DNA of 64,000 nt from Herbidospora cretacea. Lineage in GTDB: Bacteria > Actinomycetota > Actinomycetes > Streptosporangiales > Streptosporangiaceae. Below, piece by piece: positions 31,860 to 40,187 of the stretch. Made by a program: the position numbers and the translations under genes. The DNA is taken from NCBI RefSeq assembly GCF_001570605.1, contig NZ_BBXG01000007.1, positions 242,042 to 306,041 of the forward strand, written 5' to 3'. Position 1 is the first letter of the stretch; the number at the start of each line of letters is the position of its first letter. The notes below the pieces were generated by a model. That model saw only the letters and a program-made list of their open reading frames with translations, was not told the origin of the DNA and did not search any database.

Positions 31860-32627
31860 GTGGGATTCGCACGACGCGCACTCGTCACCGGGCTGGTCGC
31901 GGCCGTCACCGTCGCTGTTCTCGTGTCCCCGGCGAGCGCCGACCCGGAGCTGACCGGTAACGACATCTATTCGGGCGGGCCCATCGCCCGGTCGGTCTGC
32001 GCCGAGAAGCCGGTCAAGAAGCGCAACGACGTGAAGGTCGCCAAGGTCTACGTCACCTACCTGATGGGGTGTCTCGACCGGGTCTGGTCGAAGCACCTCA
32101 CCAAGGCGGGCGTGAAGTTCAAGAAGCCCAAGCTGAAGATGGTCACCAGGAACCCGGCGAGCTACTGCGGGCTGGAGTGGGAGAAGGACTCCTACTCCGA
32201 CTACTGCGAGGACAACCGGGAGCTTCTGATCGTCCTCGATCGGAAGCTGCTCAACGTCGACCCCAGCGACCTGTGGCTCTGGGTGGCGGTCGCGAACAGG
32301 TACGCCGAACACGTGCAGTATCTGGCCGGCATCGAGGAGGCCATGCTCGACCTGTGGGAGAACGCCCACGAATCCGAGGAGAACGAGATCCTCCGCCGGA
32401 TGTACCTCCAGTCGGACTGCTTCATGGGAGCCTTCACCGGCAGCGTCTACAGGTCCATGCCGCGCAAGGCGTCCGAGTGGAAGCACATCGTGTACGAGTG
32501 GACGGCCAAGAGCGACGAGATCTCGGGCCGCGCCGCGAACATCGCGTACTGGATGAACCGCGGTTTCGACACGCGTGACCCCAAGGCCTGCAACACGTGG
32601 GCGGCGCCAAGTTCCCGGGTCGCCTGA
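31860..32627 (+). CDS. Secreted neutral-zinc-metallopeptidase-like protein, paralogue B (no HExxH)
   Basis: The 255-residue protein starts at GTG 31860, four bases after the stop of paralogue A, so the two form one operon. It has a signal peptide (about 1-27), the same six cysteines, CLDRVWSKHL, YCGLEWEKDS, NRYAEHVQYLAGIEEAM and YLQSDCFMGAFTGSVYRSMPRKASEW, and ends in NTWAAPSSRVA. The position of HExxH is again occupied by RYAEHV. Identity to A is high along the whole length, so this is a recent tandem duplication. A strong terminator follows. Confidence 0.75.
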   Translation: MGFARRALVTGLVAAVTVAVLVSPASADPELTGNDIYSGGPIARSVCAEKPVKKRNDVKVAKVYVTYLMGCLDRVWSKHLTKAGVKFKKPKLKMVTRNPASYCGLEWEKDSYSDYCEDNRELLIVLDRKLLNVDPSDLWLWVAVANRYAEHVQYLAGIEEAMLDLWENAHESEENEILRRMYLQSDCFMGAFTGSVYRSMPRKASEWKHIVYEWTAKSDEISGRAANIAYWMNRGFDTRDPKACNTWAAPSSRVA

Positions 32628-32632
32628 CCTCA

Positions 32633-32668
32633 CAAGGGCCCGCGGCCGAACCCCGCCGCGGGCCCTTG
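32633..32668 (+). terminator. Terminator between paralogues B and C
   Basis: A 14-bp perfect stem CAAGGGCCCGCGGC / GCCGCGGGCCCTTG with an 8-nt loop starts 6 bases after the B stop. Its 3' base overlaps TTGCAG, the likely -35 of paralogue C (17 bp before CACGAT). Confidence 0.75.
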
Positions 32669-32703
32669 CAGGATCTTGCCCGGCCCGCCACGATCTTGGG
32701 CTT

Positions 32704-33486
32704 GTGCGACGCATCCTCCTCTCCGCCCTGGCACTGCTCCTGGTGCCTGCGGCTCCGGCACACGCCGATCCGTCCAGGGACCATCGGCTCACCGAGAACC
32801 CCCTCTACGCCGCGGGAGCGATTCCCCGCTCCTCCTGCGCCGAGAAGCCGATCAACCGGCCCAACCATGTGCCGACGGCCAGGAAATACGTGACCTTCGT
32901 GCTCGGCTGCCTCGACCGGGTCTGGTCGAAGCAGCTGGCCAAGGCCGGTGTGAGCTACCGGAAGCCCAAGATCAAGATTCTCGCCAAGGACCCTGAGAGC
33001 TACTGCGGCCAGGAGTTCTGGGAGCCGGAGCGCTTCTTCTCGCTCTACTGCGAGGAGCGCCGGGAGATCATGATCGTCCTCGATCGCACCCTGCTCAGCA
33101 AGAATCCGGATGACCTCTACATCTTCACTCTGCTCGCCCAGCACTACGGCGAGCACGTGCAGTACCTCACCGGCATCGAGGACGCCATGTACGAGCACAG
33201 CGAGAAGGACCGGCCCGAGCTCTGGGAGTACTTCCGCCGCTTCTACCTGCAGAACATGTGCTTCGCCGGCGCCTTCACCGGCAGCGTCTACGGGTCGATG
33301 CCGCGTGACGCGGCTGACTGGAAGAACGTCGTGCGGCACAAGAGCAAGGAGCAGAACATCATGTACGGCTCGGCGAAGGACATCACGTACTGGATGAACC
33401 GCGGTTTCACCCTGCGTAACCCCGCGCACTGCAACACGTGGACCGCCATGAACTCACTCGTCGCCGGACCCTACTATCCGAGCTGA
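32704..33486 (+). CDS. Secreted neutral-zinc-metallopeptidase-like protein, paralogue C (no HExxH)
   Basis: The 260-residue protein starts at GTG 32704 in the context CACGAT-N8-GTG, almost the same as for paralogue A, and is expressed separately because a terminator precedes it. It has a signal peptide (about 1-22), the six shared cysteines, CLDRVWSKQLAKAG, YCGQEFWEPE, QHYGEHVQYLTGIEDAM (closest of the three to HEYGHHVQ but still without the first His and Glu) and YLQNMCFAGAFTGSVYGSMPRD. The C-terminus is longer (NSLVAGPYYPS). Function unknown; a secreted binding role is inference. Confidence 0.75.
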   Translation: MRRILLSALALLLVPAAPAHADPSRDHRLTENPLYAAGAIPRSSCAEKPINRPNHVPTARKYVTFVLGCLDRVWSKQLAKAGVSYRKPKIKILAKDPESYCGQEFWEPERFFSLYCEERREIMIVLDRTLLSKNPDDLYIFTLLAQHYGEHVQYLTGIEDAMYEHSEKDRPELWEYFRRFYLQNMCFAGAFTGSVYGSMPRDAADWKNVVRHKSKEQNIMYGSAKDITYWMNRGFTLRNPAHCNTWTAMNSLVAGPYYPS

Positions 33487-33562
33487 AATCTCAGGATCTT
33501 GCCAAGAAGGATCCCTATCGTCCCGAGCGCCACATCCGGTCACACGAAAGGGAATCCCTCCC

Positions 33563-34093
33563 ATGCGGCGTAGCACCATCGTCCCCGCTCTGCTCGGCGC
33601 GGCTCTGGCCGGCGCCACCCTGGTCGGCGTCGCGCCGGCGTCCGCGACCGGCGCCAACCCCTGCGAGAAGGCGCCGTGGATCGGCCAGGTGCAGGGCAAG
33701 CCCAAGGGCCTCACCCCCGGCGCGCGGGCGGGCAACTACTTCTGGCACGACAAGAACGGCTTCCACCTGCGGATCACCCAGGCGAAGCCGCGCAAGGCCA
33801 CCACGTACACCGGCACGATCACCTCGAACACCCCGATCCGCGACTTCAAGTGGGTCAAGCTGGAGGAGAAGCAGGACTCCGTCGTGCTGTCCGAGGACAA
33901 GCTCAGCATCACGTTCAAGGTCGTCAACCACGGCCTGATCGACGGCTTCTCGTTCCGCACCTCCTGCGCCGACAGCCTGACCGTGTCCGGGCTGACCATC
34001 AACACCAAGGTGCTGCCCGTCGGCAAGGTCTACCTGGGCAAGACCAAGGCCCACCCGGCCGCGATTCCGTTCACGGTGCACCGTAAGGCCTAA
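33563..34093 (+). CDS. Small secreted protein of unknown function
   Basis: The 176-residue product has a signal peptide (MRRSTIVPALLGAALAGATLVGVAPASA). The mature part is beta-rich and basic (YFWHDKNGFHLRITQAKPRKATTYTGTITSNTPIRDFKWVKLEEKQDS), with two cysteines (PCEKAP, TSCADS) that could pair. No known domain is recognised. An AAAGGGA SD precedes ATG 33563. It follows the pseudo-metallopeptidase cluster but has its own start region, which shares the CAGGATCTTGCC stretch found upstream of paralogue C. Confidence 0.7.
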   Translation: MRRSTIVPALLGAALAGATLVGVAPASATGANPCEKAPWIGQVQGKPKGLTPGARAGNYFWHDKNGFHLRITQAKPRKATTYTGTITSNTPIRDFKWVKLEEKQDSVVLSEDKLSITFKVVNHGLIDGFSFRTSCADSLTVSGLTINTKVLPVGKVYLGKTKAHPAAIPFTVHRKA

Positions 34094-34133
34094 ACTGCCA
34101 GGTCCGGCACGGTTTGGCCGGAGGAGGTAAGAC

Positions 34134-34814
34134 ATGGGCGCACACCGGATCCTGGCCGTCGACGACGACCCGGCCATTCTGCGGGTGCTCCGGCGGGGGC
34201 TCACGCTGGAGGGCTTCACCGTGGAGGCGGCCGGCGGCGGCCGGGCCGCCCTGGAGGTCGCCGACCAGGTGGACGCGATCGTCCTGGACGTCTCGATGCC
34301 CGGCGTCACCGGCATCCAGGTGTGCGCCGAGTTGCGCCGGCGGGGTTCGGAAGTCCCGATCCTGATGCTGTCGGCGCTCGACGAGGTCGCCGACCGGGTC
34401 GCCGGTCTGACGGCCGGGGCCGACGACTACATGGTCAAGCCGTTCGACCTCACCGAACTGGCGCTGCGGCTGCGCGCGCTGCTGCGCCGGTCGGGGGCGG
34501 CCCCGGCCGGTTCCGGCGTCCGCGTCGGCGACCTGGTCCTCGACACCGACGGCCGCGACGCCGTCTTCGGCGGCCGGCGGCTGGCCCTCACCCGGCGGGA
34601 GTTCGACCTGCTGGAGGTGCTGGCCAGGAACAACGGCATCGTGCTGTCACGTGAGGTCCTGCTCGAAAGAGTCTGGGGTTACGACTTCGCGGTGACCGCC
34701 AACGCCGTCGAGACTTTCATCGGCTACCTGCGCCGCAAACTGGAGGCCGAGGGCGAGCCGAGGATCCTGGAGACGGTGCGGGGCGTGGGATACGTGCTCC
34801 GGGTCAGGCCATGA
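34134..34814 (+). CDS. OmpR/PhoB-family response regulator
   Basis: The 226-residue regulator has a receiver domain (residues 5-118) with acidic pocket DDD at 10-12, phospho-acceptor Asp52 in IVLDVSMPG, Ser80 at the switch position and Lys102 in VKPFD. A winged-helix DNA-binding domain (about 130-225) contains LTRREFDLLEVLARNNGIVLSREVL and the wing ILETVRGVGYVLR. It overlaps the next gene by 4 bp (ATGA), so it forms a pair with that kinase. It resembles actinobacterial MprA/PrrA-like regulators. GGAGG is 9 bases before the ATG. Confidence 0.92.
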   Translation: MGAHRILAVDDDPAILRVLRRGLTLEGFTVEAAGGGRAALEVADQVDAIVLDVSMPGVTGIQVCAELRRRGSEVPILMLSALDEVADRVAGLTAGADDYMVKPFDLTELALRLRALLRRSGAAPAGSGVRVGDLVLDTDGRDAVFGGRRLALTRREFDLLEVLARNNGIVLSREVLLERVWGYDFAVTANAVETFIGYLRRKLEAEGEPRILETVRGVGYVLRVRP

Positions 34815-36166
34815 GACTGTCGACCAGGTTCGCGCTGTGCGTGGCTTTGCTCGTGCCGCTGCTGGTCGGGCTGTCGGGCCTGCTGGTCGTCCACCTGTCC
34901 GTCGACGACCTGCGCGCCGCCCGCGACCAGCGGCTCGTCCAGCGCCTCCAGGCCATGACCCCGCTCGCGGTGAACCACGTGACCCGCCCGGTCCGTGTCC
35001 GCCCCGCCGAGGCCGAGTCCGCCGAAGGGGTGTACGTCGCCCCTGTCCGGGGCCAGCCGCTGACCATCGGCTCCGTCCCCGCCGAACTGCCGCCGCCGTC
35101 GACCACCCCCGCGACCGCCGGGACCTGGCGCTACCTCAGCACCGACCTCGGCCGCCGGGGACGCCTGTGGGTCTTCGAGCAGCAGGGGCCGCTCGAAGCC
35201 CAGACATCCGGCCTGTACGACCGGCTCCTGATCGCCACCCTGATCGCGCTGGCCGTGGGAGCCCTGGCGGGCCTGGCCCTCGGCCGGCTCGCCCTGCGCC
35301 CGCTGGCCCGCCTGACCACGGACATAAGAGCCGGCAACGGACGGCTGACCCGCAAGACCCGCGCCCGCGAAGTGGACGAGCTCGCCCGCCTGGTCAACGG
35401 CCTGCTCAACCGCCGCGACGAGGCCGTCCACCGGACCGCCGAGGCGCTGGAGACCGCCCGCGCCTTCGCCGCCACCGCCGCCCACGAACTCCGCACCCCG
35501 CTGACCAGCATGGGCGGCAACATCGCCCTGCTCGGCTACCCGAACCTGCCGCCCGGGGAGCGCGTCGAGGTCATCCGCGATTTGGCCATGGAACAGGCCC
35601 GGCTCGAACGGCTCATCACCATGCTCCGCCAGCTGGCCAGAGGCGAGCTGATGGAACCCGACTCGCTCAACGACGTCGACCTGGCGAGCGTGTGCGAGGT
35701 GGCCGTTCAGGAGGCGACCCGAAGGCACCGCCACGCCCGCTTCTTCGCCCACCTGCCCGATTCGGCGATGGTCCGGGGCTGGCCCGAAGGGCTGCGCATG
35801 ATCGCCGACAACCTGCTGGAGAACGCGGCGGTGCACGGGGTGGGCCCGCAGGGGACCGTGCGGGTGGACCTGACGGTGCGCGTCGAAGGGACGGTTGCCC
35901 TCTTGCGGGTGGCCGACGACGGGCCGGGGATGCCTCGTGAGCTGCACCAGGAGGCGTTCAACCGGTTCAGCCGGCGGGCGGGCAGCCCCGGGACCGGGCT
36001 CGGCCTCACTCTGATCCACCAGCAGGTGGTCCTGCACGGGGGGTCGGTCGAGATCGAGCCGTCGTCGGGGCGGGGGCTGTCGGTCCTGGTCCAGATGCCG
36101 ATCGCCTGGCGCCCCGACGGGCCGAGCGACGGCCTGTCGTGGCTGTCGCTGCACCAGAAGTCCTGA
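34811..36166 (+). CDS. Membrane sensor histidine kinase
   Basis: The 451-residue kinase has two transmembrane helices (about 7-29 and 138-160) flanking a ~105-residue extracytoplasmic sensor, a HAMP domain (LALRPLARLTTDIRAG), the phospho-acceptor His225 in AAHELRTPLTS, and HATPase motifs DNLLENAAVHG (N), VADDGPGMP (G1) and GTGLGLTLIHQQ (G2). It is coupled to the upstream response regulator by a 4-bp overlap. The stimulus is unknown. The stop abuts the convergent WD40 gene with no spacer (TGATCA). Confidence 0.92.
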   Translation: MRLSTRFALCVALLVPLLVGLSGLLVVHLSVDDLRAARDQRLVQRLQAMTPLAVNHVTRPVRVRPAEAESAEGVYVAPVRGQPLTIGSVPAELPPPSTTPATAGTWRYLSTDLGRRGRLWVFEQQGPLEAQTSGLYDRLLIATLIALAVGALAGLALGRLALRPLARLTTDIRAGNGRLTRKTRAREVDELARLVNGLLNRRDEAVHRTAEALETARAFAATAAHELRTPLTSMGGNIALLGYPNLPPGERVEVIRDLAMEQARLERLITMLRQLARGELMEPDSLNDVDLASVCEVAVQEATRRHRHARFFAHLPDSAMVRGWPEGLRMIADNLLENAAVHGVGPQGTVRVDLTVRVEGTVALLRVADDGPGMPRELHQEAFNRFSRRAGSPGTGLGLTLIHQQVVLHGGSVEIEPSSGRGLSVLVQMPIAWRPDGPSDGLSWLSLHQKS

Positions 36167-37552
36167 TCAGGTGACCCTGATGCGACAGGACGGAAGGGTG
36201 TCCCAGTCGGCCCCGGCGAACTCCGACCAGTCCGATTCTCCGGTGTAGCGGAGCCATTCGGCCTTGCTGATCCCCAGGCCGAAACCGTCAGGGCACGCGA
36301 CCGCCTCCGGATCGGCGACGATCTTGGTCAGATCGCGGAGATCCCACAGCGTCGTACCGCCCGACTGGGCGGTCAGCGCGAAGGCGCCATCGGTGCTGAG
36401 CACGGACGAGCTGATCTCCTGGCCCTCGCCCTTCAACCTGGCCAGGTGGACCGGGCCCAATGGTTTGGACAGGTCCAAGAGAAATCCGGAGCTGCTCTCC
36501 CCGGTCACCAGAGCGGTTCTGCCGTCCGACGTCAGGGACAGGCCGTCGACGTAAGCCATCGGCGCATCGATGTGTGCGGCAGGTGTCGGTAACGACCCGG
36601 TACCGAGGCGCCACATTTCGAGCCGGTTCTGCCTGCCCAGCAGAACGGTCCCACCGTCAGCGCTCATCGCGACGGCGGTCTGGATGTTCGTGGGATAGGA
36701 GAGATCCGCCGTCTTGGCGGGACTCGCCGAATCGCCGAGATCCCAGCTCCGCACCGTGCCGTCGAGGGCGGAAGTCACCGCCACGCGGCCGTCCGAGCTG
36801 AGGGCGAGGTCGGCGATGTGCGAATCGTGTGCCTTGGTCACCGACACCCGCCTTGGACGAGACATGTCTGATAAATCCCACACGATTAGGTCGCCCTTGG
36901 AGTCCCCGATCGCCGCCCGACTCCCATCGGCCGACAGTGCCAAGCTTCCCGGGGACGCGTCTTTCTTCCCCGGTAGCGTCGCGCTTTGGACGGGCTTGGC
37001 CGGATCGCCGAGATCCCACACCATCGCGGCGCTCTTTCCGCCGCCGGTGATCGCGGTCCGGCCGTCGGGCGACAGTCTCACTGCGGTCTGGCCGTCGGGG
37101 TCCCCCTCCAGGGAGGAGAGCGCCCAGGTCTTCTCAGTGATCTCAGGGTCGAGCCAGCTGGTCAGGTCCCAGACCTCCGCTTCGGTGTCATCGCCGATCA
37201 GGGCGGACCGTGCGGCGGCGCTCAGGGCCACGCTCTCGGTCACTGCCGAGGGCAGAGGCGTGCTGCGCCCCTGCAACAGGGTGTCGATCAGCCGCCCCCG
37301 CGTCTGCTCGTCTGGGCGGATCTTGAAGGCAGCGATGGTGAGCTTTTTGGCGGCGGCGAAGTCGGTGTCGCGTAAGTCTGCCGCGTGGAAGGCGAGCCGA
37401 TACGCCAGTGCCTCGTGCCGTTGGGACGAGGCGCCGGCGTGCTCGCGTATCCAGCCGATCCCCAAGACCAGTGCGGCAGCCAGCAGCGCTATGAGGGCGA
37501 TGGCGTAGGCCATGCGGCTGCGCCCTGCTTTGCCCAGCCCGAAATGACTCAT
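36167..37552 (-). CDS. Membrane-anchored WD40-repeat protein
   Basis: ATG 37552 gives 461 residues: a short basic N-terminus, one transmembrane helix (about 15-37), a helical linker (ALAYRLAFHAADLRDTDFAAAKKLTIAAF) and a beta-propeller with WD repeats ending VWDL or SWDL (near 115, 195, 240, 290, 410). The linker matches the segment that follows the NTPase in actinobacterial nSTAND/WD40 proteins, so this may be a version that has lost its NTPase, or a natural stand-alone scaffold. The propeller ends with two Cys (ACPDGF, SCRIRVT). Confidence 0.8.
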   Translation of the reverse strand: MSHFGLGKAGRSRMAYAIALIALLAAALVLGIGWIREHAGASSQRHEALAYRLAFHAADLRDTDFAAAKKLTIAAFKIRPDEQTRGRLIDTLLQGRSTPLPSAVTESVALSAAARSALIGDDTEAEVWDLTSWLDPEITEKTWALSSLEGDPDGQTAVRLSPDGRTAITGGGKSAAMVWDLGDPAKPVQSATLPGKKDASPGSLALSADGSRAAIGDSKGDLIVWDLSDMSRPRRVSVTKAHDSHIADLALSSDGRVAVTSALDGTVRSWDLGDSASPAKTADLSYPTNIQTAVAMSADGGTVLLGRQNRLEMWRLGTGSLPTPAAHIDAPMAYVDGLSLTSDGRTALVTGESSSGFLLDLSKPLGPVHLARLKGEGQEISSSVLSTDGAFALTAQSGGTTLWDLRDLTKIVADPEAVACPDGFGLGISKAEWLRYTGESDWSEFAGADWDTLPSCRIRVT

Positions 37553-37677
37553 GTGCCCCGTCCACTCGGCCCTAAGTGGGATTTGCACGCACCGGGCCCC
37601 CGCCCGTGAAAGGTCGTGATCTTTCGTGAATCGATCAGAACGTACATGCGGAAGATCTTCGTGTGAACGACGCATAG

Positions 37678-37697
37678 AGTGTGATGCGCATCACACT
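37678..37697. promoter_or_regulatory. CRP/GlxR-type 20-bp palindrome
   Basis: AGTGTGATGCGCATCACACT is a perfect 20-bp palindrome that contains TGTGA-N6-TCACA, the consensus of CRP-family regulators including actinobacterial Crp/GlxR. It lies 126 bases upstream of the WD40 start and 65 bases upstream of the PafBC-type promoter at 37762, so it could act on either. Confidence 0.7.
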
Positions 37698-37761
37698 GCT
37701 CGTCCAGCTGATATTCGCGCAGAGCCGACTGTGCGGCTCGGCTGCGGTGCTGGGCATCATG

Positions 37762-37784
37762 TTGTCGGTGGGTGCTCCTACGAT
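37762..37784 (+). promoter_or_regulatory. PafBC-type DNA-damage promoter, leaderless
   Basis: TTGTCGGTG (37762-37770), exactly eight bases and TACGAT (37779-37784) match the RecA-NDp/PafBC consensus TTGTCRGTG-N8-TANNNT fully. The ATG is at 37793, so transcription should start at or next to it. Confidence 0.75.
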
Positions 37785-37792
37785 CCCCGACC

Positions 37793-38317
37793 ATGACCGA
37801 ACAAGGAATCCAGACGCTCCGGCTGGAGTTCGACGTCGACGACTGCAGCATGGTCCACCTGCTCGAACAGGACGGCGGAGAGAGCCCCAGTCCGGCCCGG
37901 CGGCTCGGTGACGTCGAGATACGGGAAGGCCTCGTCGATCTGTTCATCTCCGTCCAGTGGGGGAACGGCATCCCGTTCACGGTGACCGTCGCGGACCGGG
38001 ACCCGGGGCCCGGCCTCGACGACTACGAGGACATCACGGAGATCGACTACTACTCGCCTTCGGGCCGGTTGATGATGGCCGGGTTCACCTTCGACTGGGA
38101 CGAGGAGAAGGCCCCCCGCCTGCCGCCGCTGCCCGCCGGTCCGGGCAACTACCGGCTGCGCTACCACGTGCGCGGGGCCGACTCCGAGAGCTGCGGCGAG
38201 GGCGACTACCACCTGCAGATCTGGCCCTCCGCACCAGCTGAACCGGTGGTGCTCAAGGCCACCTCCCACCACGCCACGCAGATGCGGGACCCGGGTGTTG
38301 TCGGTGGCGGCTTCTAG
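37793..38317 (+). CDS. Unknown beta-rich acidic protein, paralogue 1
   Basis: The 174-residue acidic protein is not recognised. It pairs with the next gene, with which it shares LRLEFDVDDCSMVHLLE-like opening, VDLFISVQWGNGIPFTVTVAD, LDDYEDITEIDYYSPSGR and NYRLRYHVRG ... YHLQIWPSAPAEPVVL. The pattern looks like a beta-sandwich with one conserved Cys near residue 20 and another near 140. There is no signal peptide. A complete PafBC-type promoter immediately upstream suggests induction by DNA damage; any repair, nuclease or immunity role is inference. Confidence 0.7.
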   Translation: MTEQGIQTLRLEFDVDDCSMVHLLEQDGGESPSPARRLGDVEIREGLVDLFISVQWGNGIPFTVTVADRDPGPGLDDYEDITEIDYYSPSGRLMMAGFTFDWDEEKAPRLPPLPAGPGNYRLRYHVRGADSESCGEGDYHLQIWPSAPAEPVVLKATSHHATQMRDPGVVGGGF

Positions 38318-38320
38318 GCT
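38298..38320 (+). promoter_or_regulatory. Second PafBC-type DNA-damage promoter, leaderless
   Basis: TTGTCGGTG (38298-38306), eight bases and TAGGCT (38315-38320) again match TTGTCRGTG-N8-TANNNT fully; the ATG at 38329 is the same distance away as in the first copy. It lies partly within the end of the preceding gene, so promoter and gene were duplicated together. Confidence 0.75.
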
Positions 38321-38328
38321 CCGGGCCC

Positions 38329-38910
38329 ATGAGCGCACAGACTTTCCGGCTGGAACTGCAGGTGCAGGACTGCGGCGTCGTCCATTTACGTGAAGTCGGC
38401 GGAGAAGACATGGTCGAGCGGGGCCTGCGGTGTGGCGACGTCGAGGTTCGTGACGGGGTCGCCGACCTGGTGATCTCGGTGCAGTGGGGAGACGACATCC
38501 CGTTCACGGTGACCCTCGCCGACGAGGACCCGGGTGCCGACCTCGACGACTACGAAGACGTCATGGAGATCGACTACTTCTCCCCGTCGGGCCGGGTGCT
38601 GGTGGAGGGGTTCACCTACGACTGGGACGTGGAGAAGGTGGTGAACCTCCCGCCGCTCCCCGCCGGGCCCGGCAACTACCGGTTGCGCTACCACGTTCGA
38701 GGGTCCGACTGGGAGGCCTGTGGAGACGACGACCACCACCTGCAGATCTGGCCTTCGGAGCCCGCCGGACCGGTGGTGGTCCAGGCTGTCAGCCAGTCCT
38801 TCCAGTGTCAGGTGAACCCCGGCGTCCGCTTTGAGGACCCGCAGGCGTGGGAGGACATCGAGCGTCGGGCACTGGCATACGAGGAGGCCCAGCGCCACCG
38901 GGCCGGGTGA
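38329..38910 (+). CDS. Unknown beta-rich acidic protein, paralogue 2
   Basis: The 193-residue protein aligns end to end with its 174-residue neighbour (LELQVQDCGVVHL, VDLVISVQWGDDIPFTVTLAD in the same places, LDDYEDVMEIDYFSPSGRVLVEGFTYDWD, NYRLRYHVRG, DDHHLQIWPSEPAGPVVV) and adds a helical C-terminal tail (EDPQAWEDIERRALAYEEAQRHR). It has no signal peptide or known domain. Its own PafBC-type promoter gives a leaderless mRNA. The family may be a DNA-damage-regulated effector or immunity-like protein; this is inference from the promoter only. Confidence 0.7.
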   Translation: MSAQTFRLELQVQDCGVVHLREVGGEDMVERGLRCGDVEVRDGVADLVISVQWGDDIPFTVTLADEDPGADLDDYEDVMEIDYFSPSGRVLVEGFTYDWDVEKVVNLPPLPAGPGNYRLRYHVRGSDWEACGDDDHHLQIWPSEPAGPVVVQAVSQSFQCQVNPGVRFEDPQAWEDIERRALAYEEAQRHRAG

Positions 38911-38913
38911 CGC

Positions 38914-40161
38914 TCAGGCCTGCGGCGCCGCCACCTGCGGGCCGTGGCCCGGGGCGACCGAGCCCTGGAGTATCAGCGCCGCACCGCCGACGGCCGCGGC
39001 GTCGCGGGGGTTGCTCGACAGGTCGACCCGCACCGCGTGGATGCCCCGCGAGAAGGCACGCTTGGACAGCCGCCGCCTGATCTCGCTGACGTACAGCGAC
39101 CCGGCGACGGCGAAGCCTGGACCGGCCAACACGAGTGTGTCGAGGTCCCACAGGTCGACCAGGGTCAGCGCGCCGTCGGCCAGCAGCGACGCCGACTCGT
39201 CGACCAGTTCACGGGCCTGGTCGTCGCCGTAGACGGCGGCGCGGGCGAGCACGTCGAAGGCGCGCGCGTCGGGGTCGATCGCGCCGATGCCGAGGCGGTC
39301 GGCCAGGCCGGGGATCGCGCGGGCGCGGGCCACCAGGGCGGCAGGGGCGGCGTAGAGCTCCAGGCAGCCGCGGTTCCCGCACCGGCAGGGCTCGCCGTCG
39401 CGCACCACCGACACGTGGCCGATCTGGCCCGCGTTGGAGCTCGCGCCCCGCTGGAGCGCTCCGTCCAGAACCACGCCGGAGCCGATGCCGGAGTTCATGT
39501 AGAGGCATCCGAAGGTCCGGTCGCGGGAGACCTGACGTCCCCAGAACTCCCCGACGGCCGCGGCGGCGGCGTCGCCGTCGAGCAGGACCGGCACGCCGAG
39601 GCGGGCCGACAGCTCGCGCCGCAGGTCGAGTTCGGCCAGGCCGGGCAGGGAGAGGAAACGGCCGCGCGCCACGTCGACGGGGCCGGGGGCGACGACGGCC
39701 AGCCCGGCCACGCTCTGGGCGGCCAGGCCGAGCCCGCCGGTCACGTGGTGGTAGAGGGAGACGAGCTGGTCGATCAGGTCGCCGGAGACCGCGATCAGTT
39801 CCCGGCCTACGGTTCCGCCACGGGTGTCGGTGACCACGCACGTCAACGCGTCGGTCCCGACGCGGATGCCCACGCCGTACGCCGATCGCGAGTTGATCAC
39901 CAGCATGGTGCGCGGTTTGCCGCCGGTGGCCACCGTGTCGCCGGTCTCGCGCACCACTCCGTCGTCGAGCAGGCGGCGCACGATGTTGGAGATGGTCGGC
40001 TGGGTCAGGCCGGTCGCCTTGACCAGTTCGACCCTGCTGATGGGGCCCGCCGACCGGATGAGGTCGACGACGAGCGCGCGGCTCCCGGGTCCCGCAGCCG
40101 CGGACTCTCGCCTGGCCAACGCGACCCCTTCCAGCCCACCGGCACTACCTTTACGTGCCAC
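38914..40161 (-). CDS. ROK-family transcriptional regulator
   Basis: The 415-residue protein has an N-terminal winged helix (about 25-85: LVVDLIRSAGPISRVELVKATGLTQPTISNIVRRLLDDGVV) and a ROK sugar-kinase-like domain with LDGDAAAAAVGEFWG, the zinc motif GEPCRCGNRGCLE near 265-280 and SNAGQIGHVSV. Such NagC/XylR-type repressors bind sugar or amino-sugar ligands and control uptake and glycosidase genes. GTG 40161 is 26 bp from the divergent start of a LacI-type sensor gene. The stop lies 3 bases after the end of the preceding gene. Confidence 0.9.
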   Translation of the reverse strand: MARKGSAGGLEGVALARRESAAAGPGSRALVVDLIRSAGPISRVELVKATGLTQPTISNIVRRLLDDGVVRETGDTVATGGKPRTMLVINSRSAYGVGIRVGTDALTCVVTDTRGGTVGRELIAVSGDLIDQLVSLYHHVTGGLGLAAQSVAGLAVVAPGPVDVARGRFLSLPGLAELDLRRELSARLGVPVLLDGDAAAAAVGEFWGRQVSRDRTFGCLYMNSGIGSGVVLDGALQRGASSNAGQIGHVSVVRDGEPCRCGNRGCLELYAAPAALVARARAIPGLADRLGIGAIDPDARAFDVLARAAVYGDDQARELVDESASLLADGALTLVDLWDLDTLVLAGPGFAVAGSLYVSEIRRRLSKRAFSRGIHAVRVDLSSNPRDAAAVGGAALILQGSVAPGHGPQVAAPQA

Positions 40162-40187
40162 GAGGTTAGTTGAGGAGGAGGCCGTCC

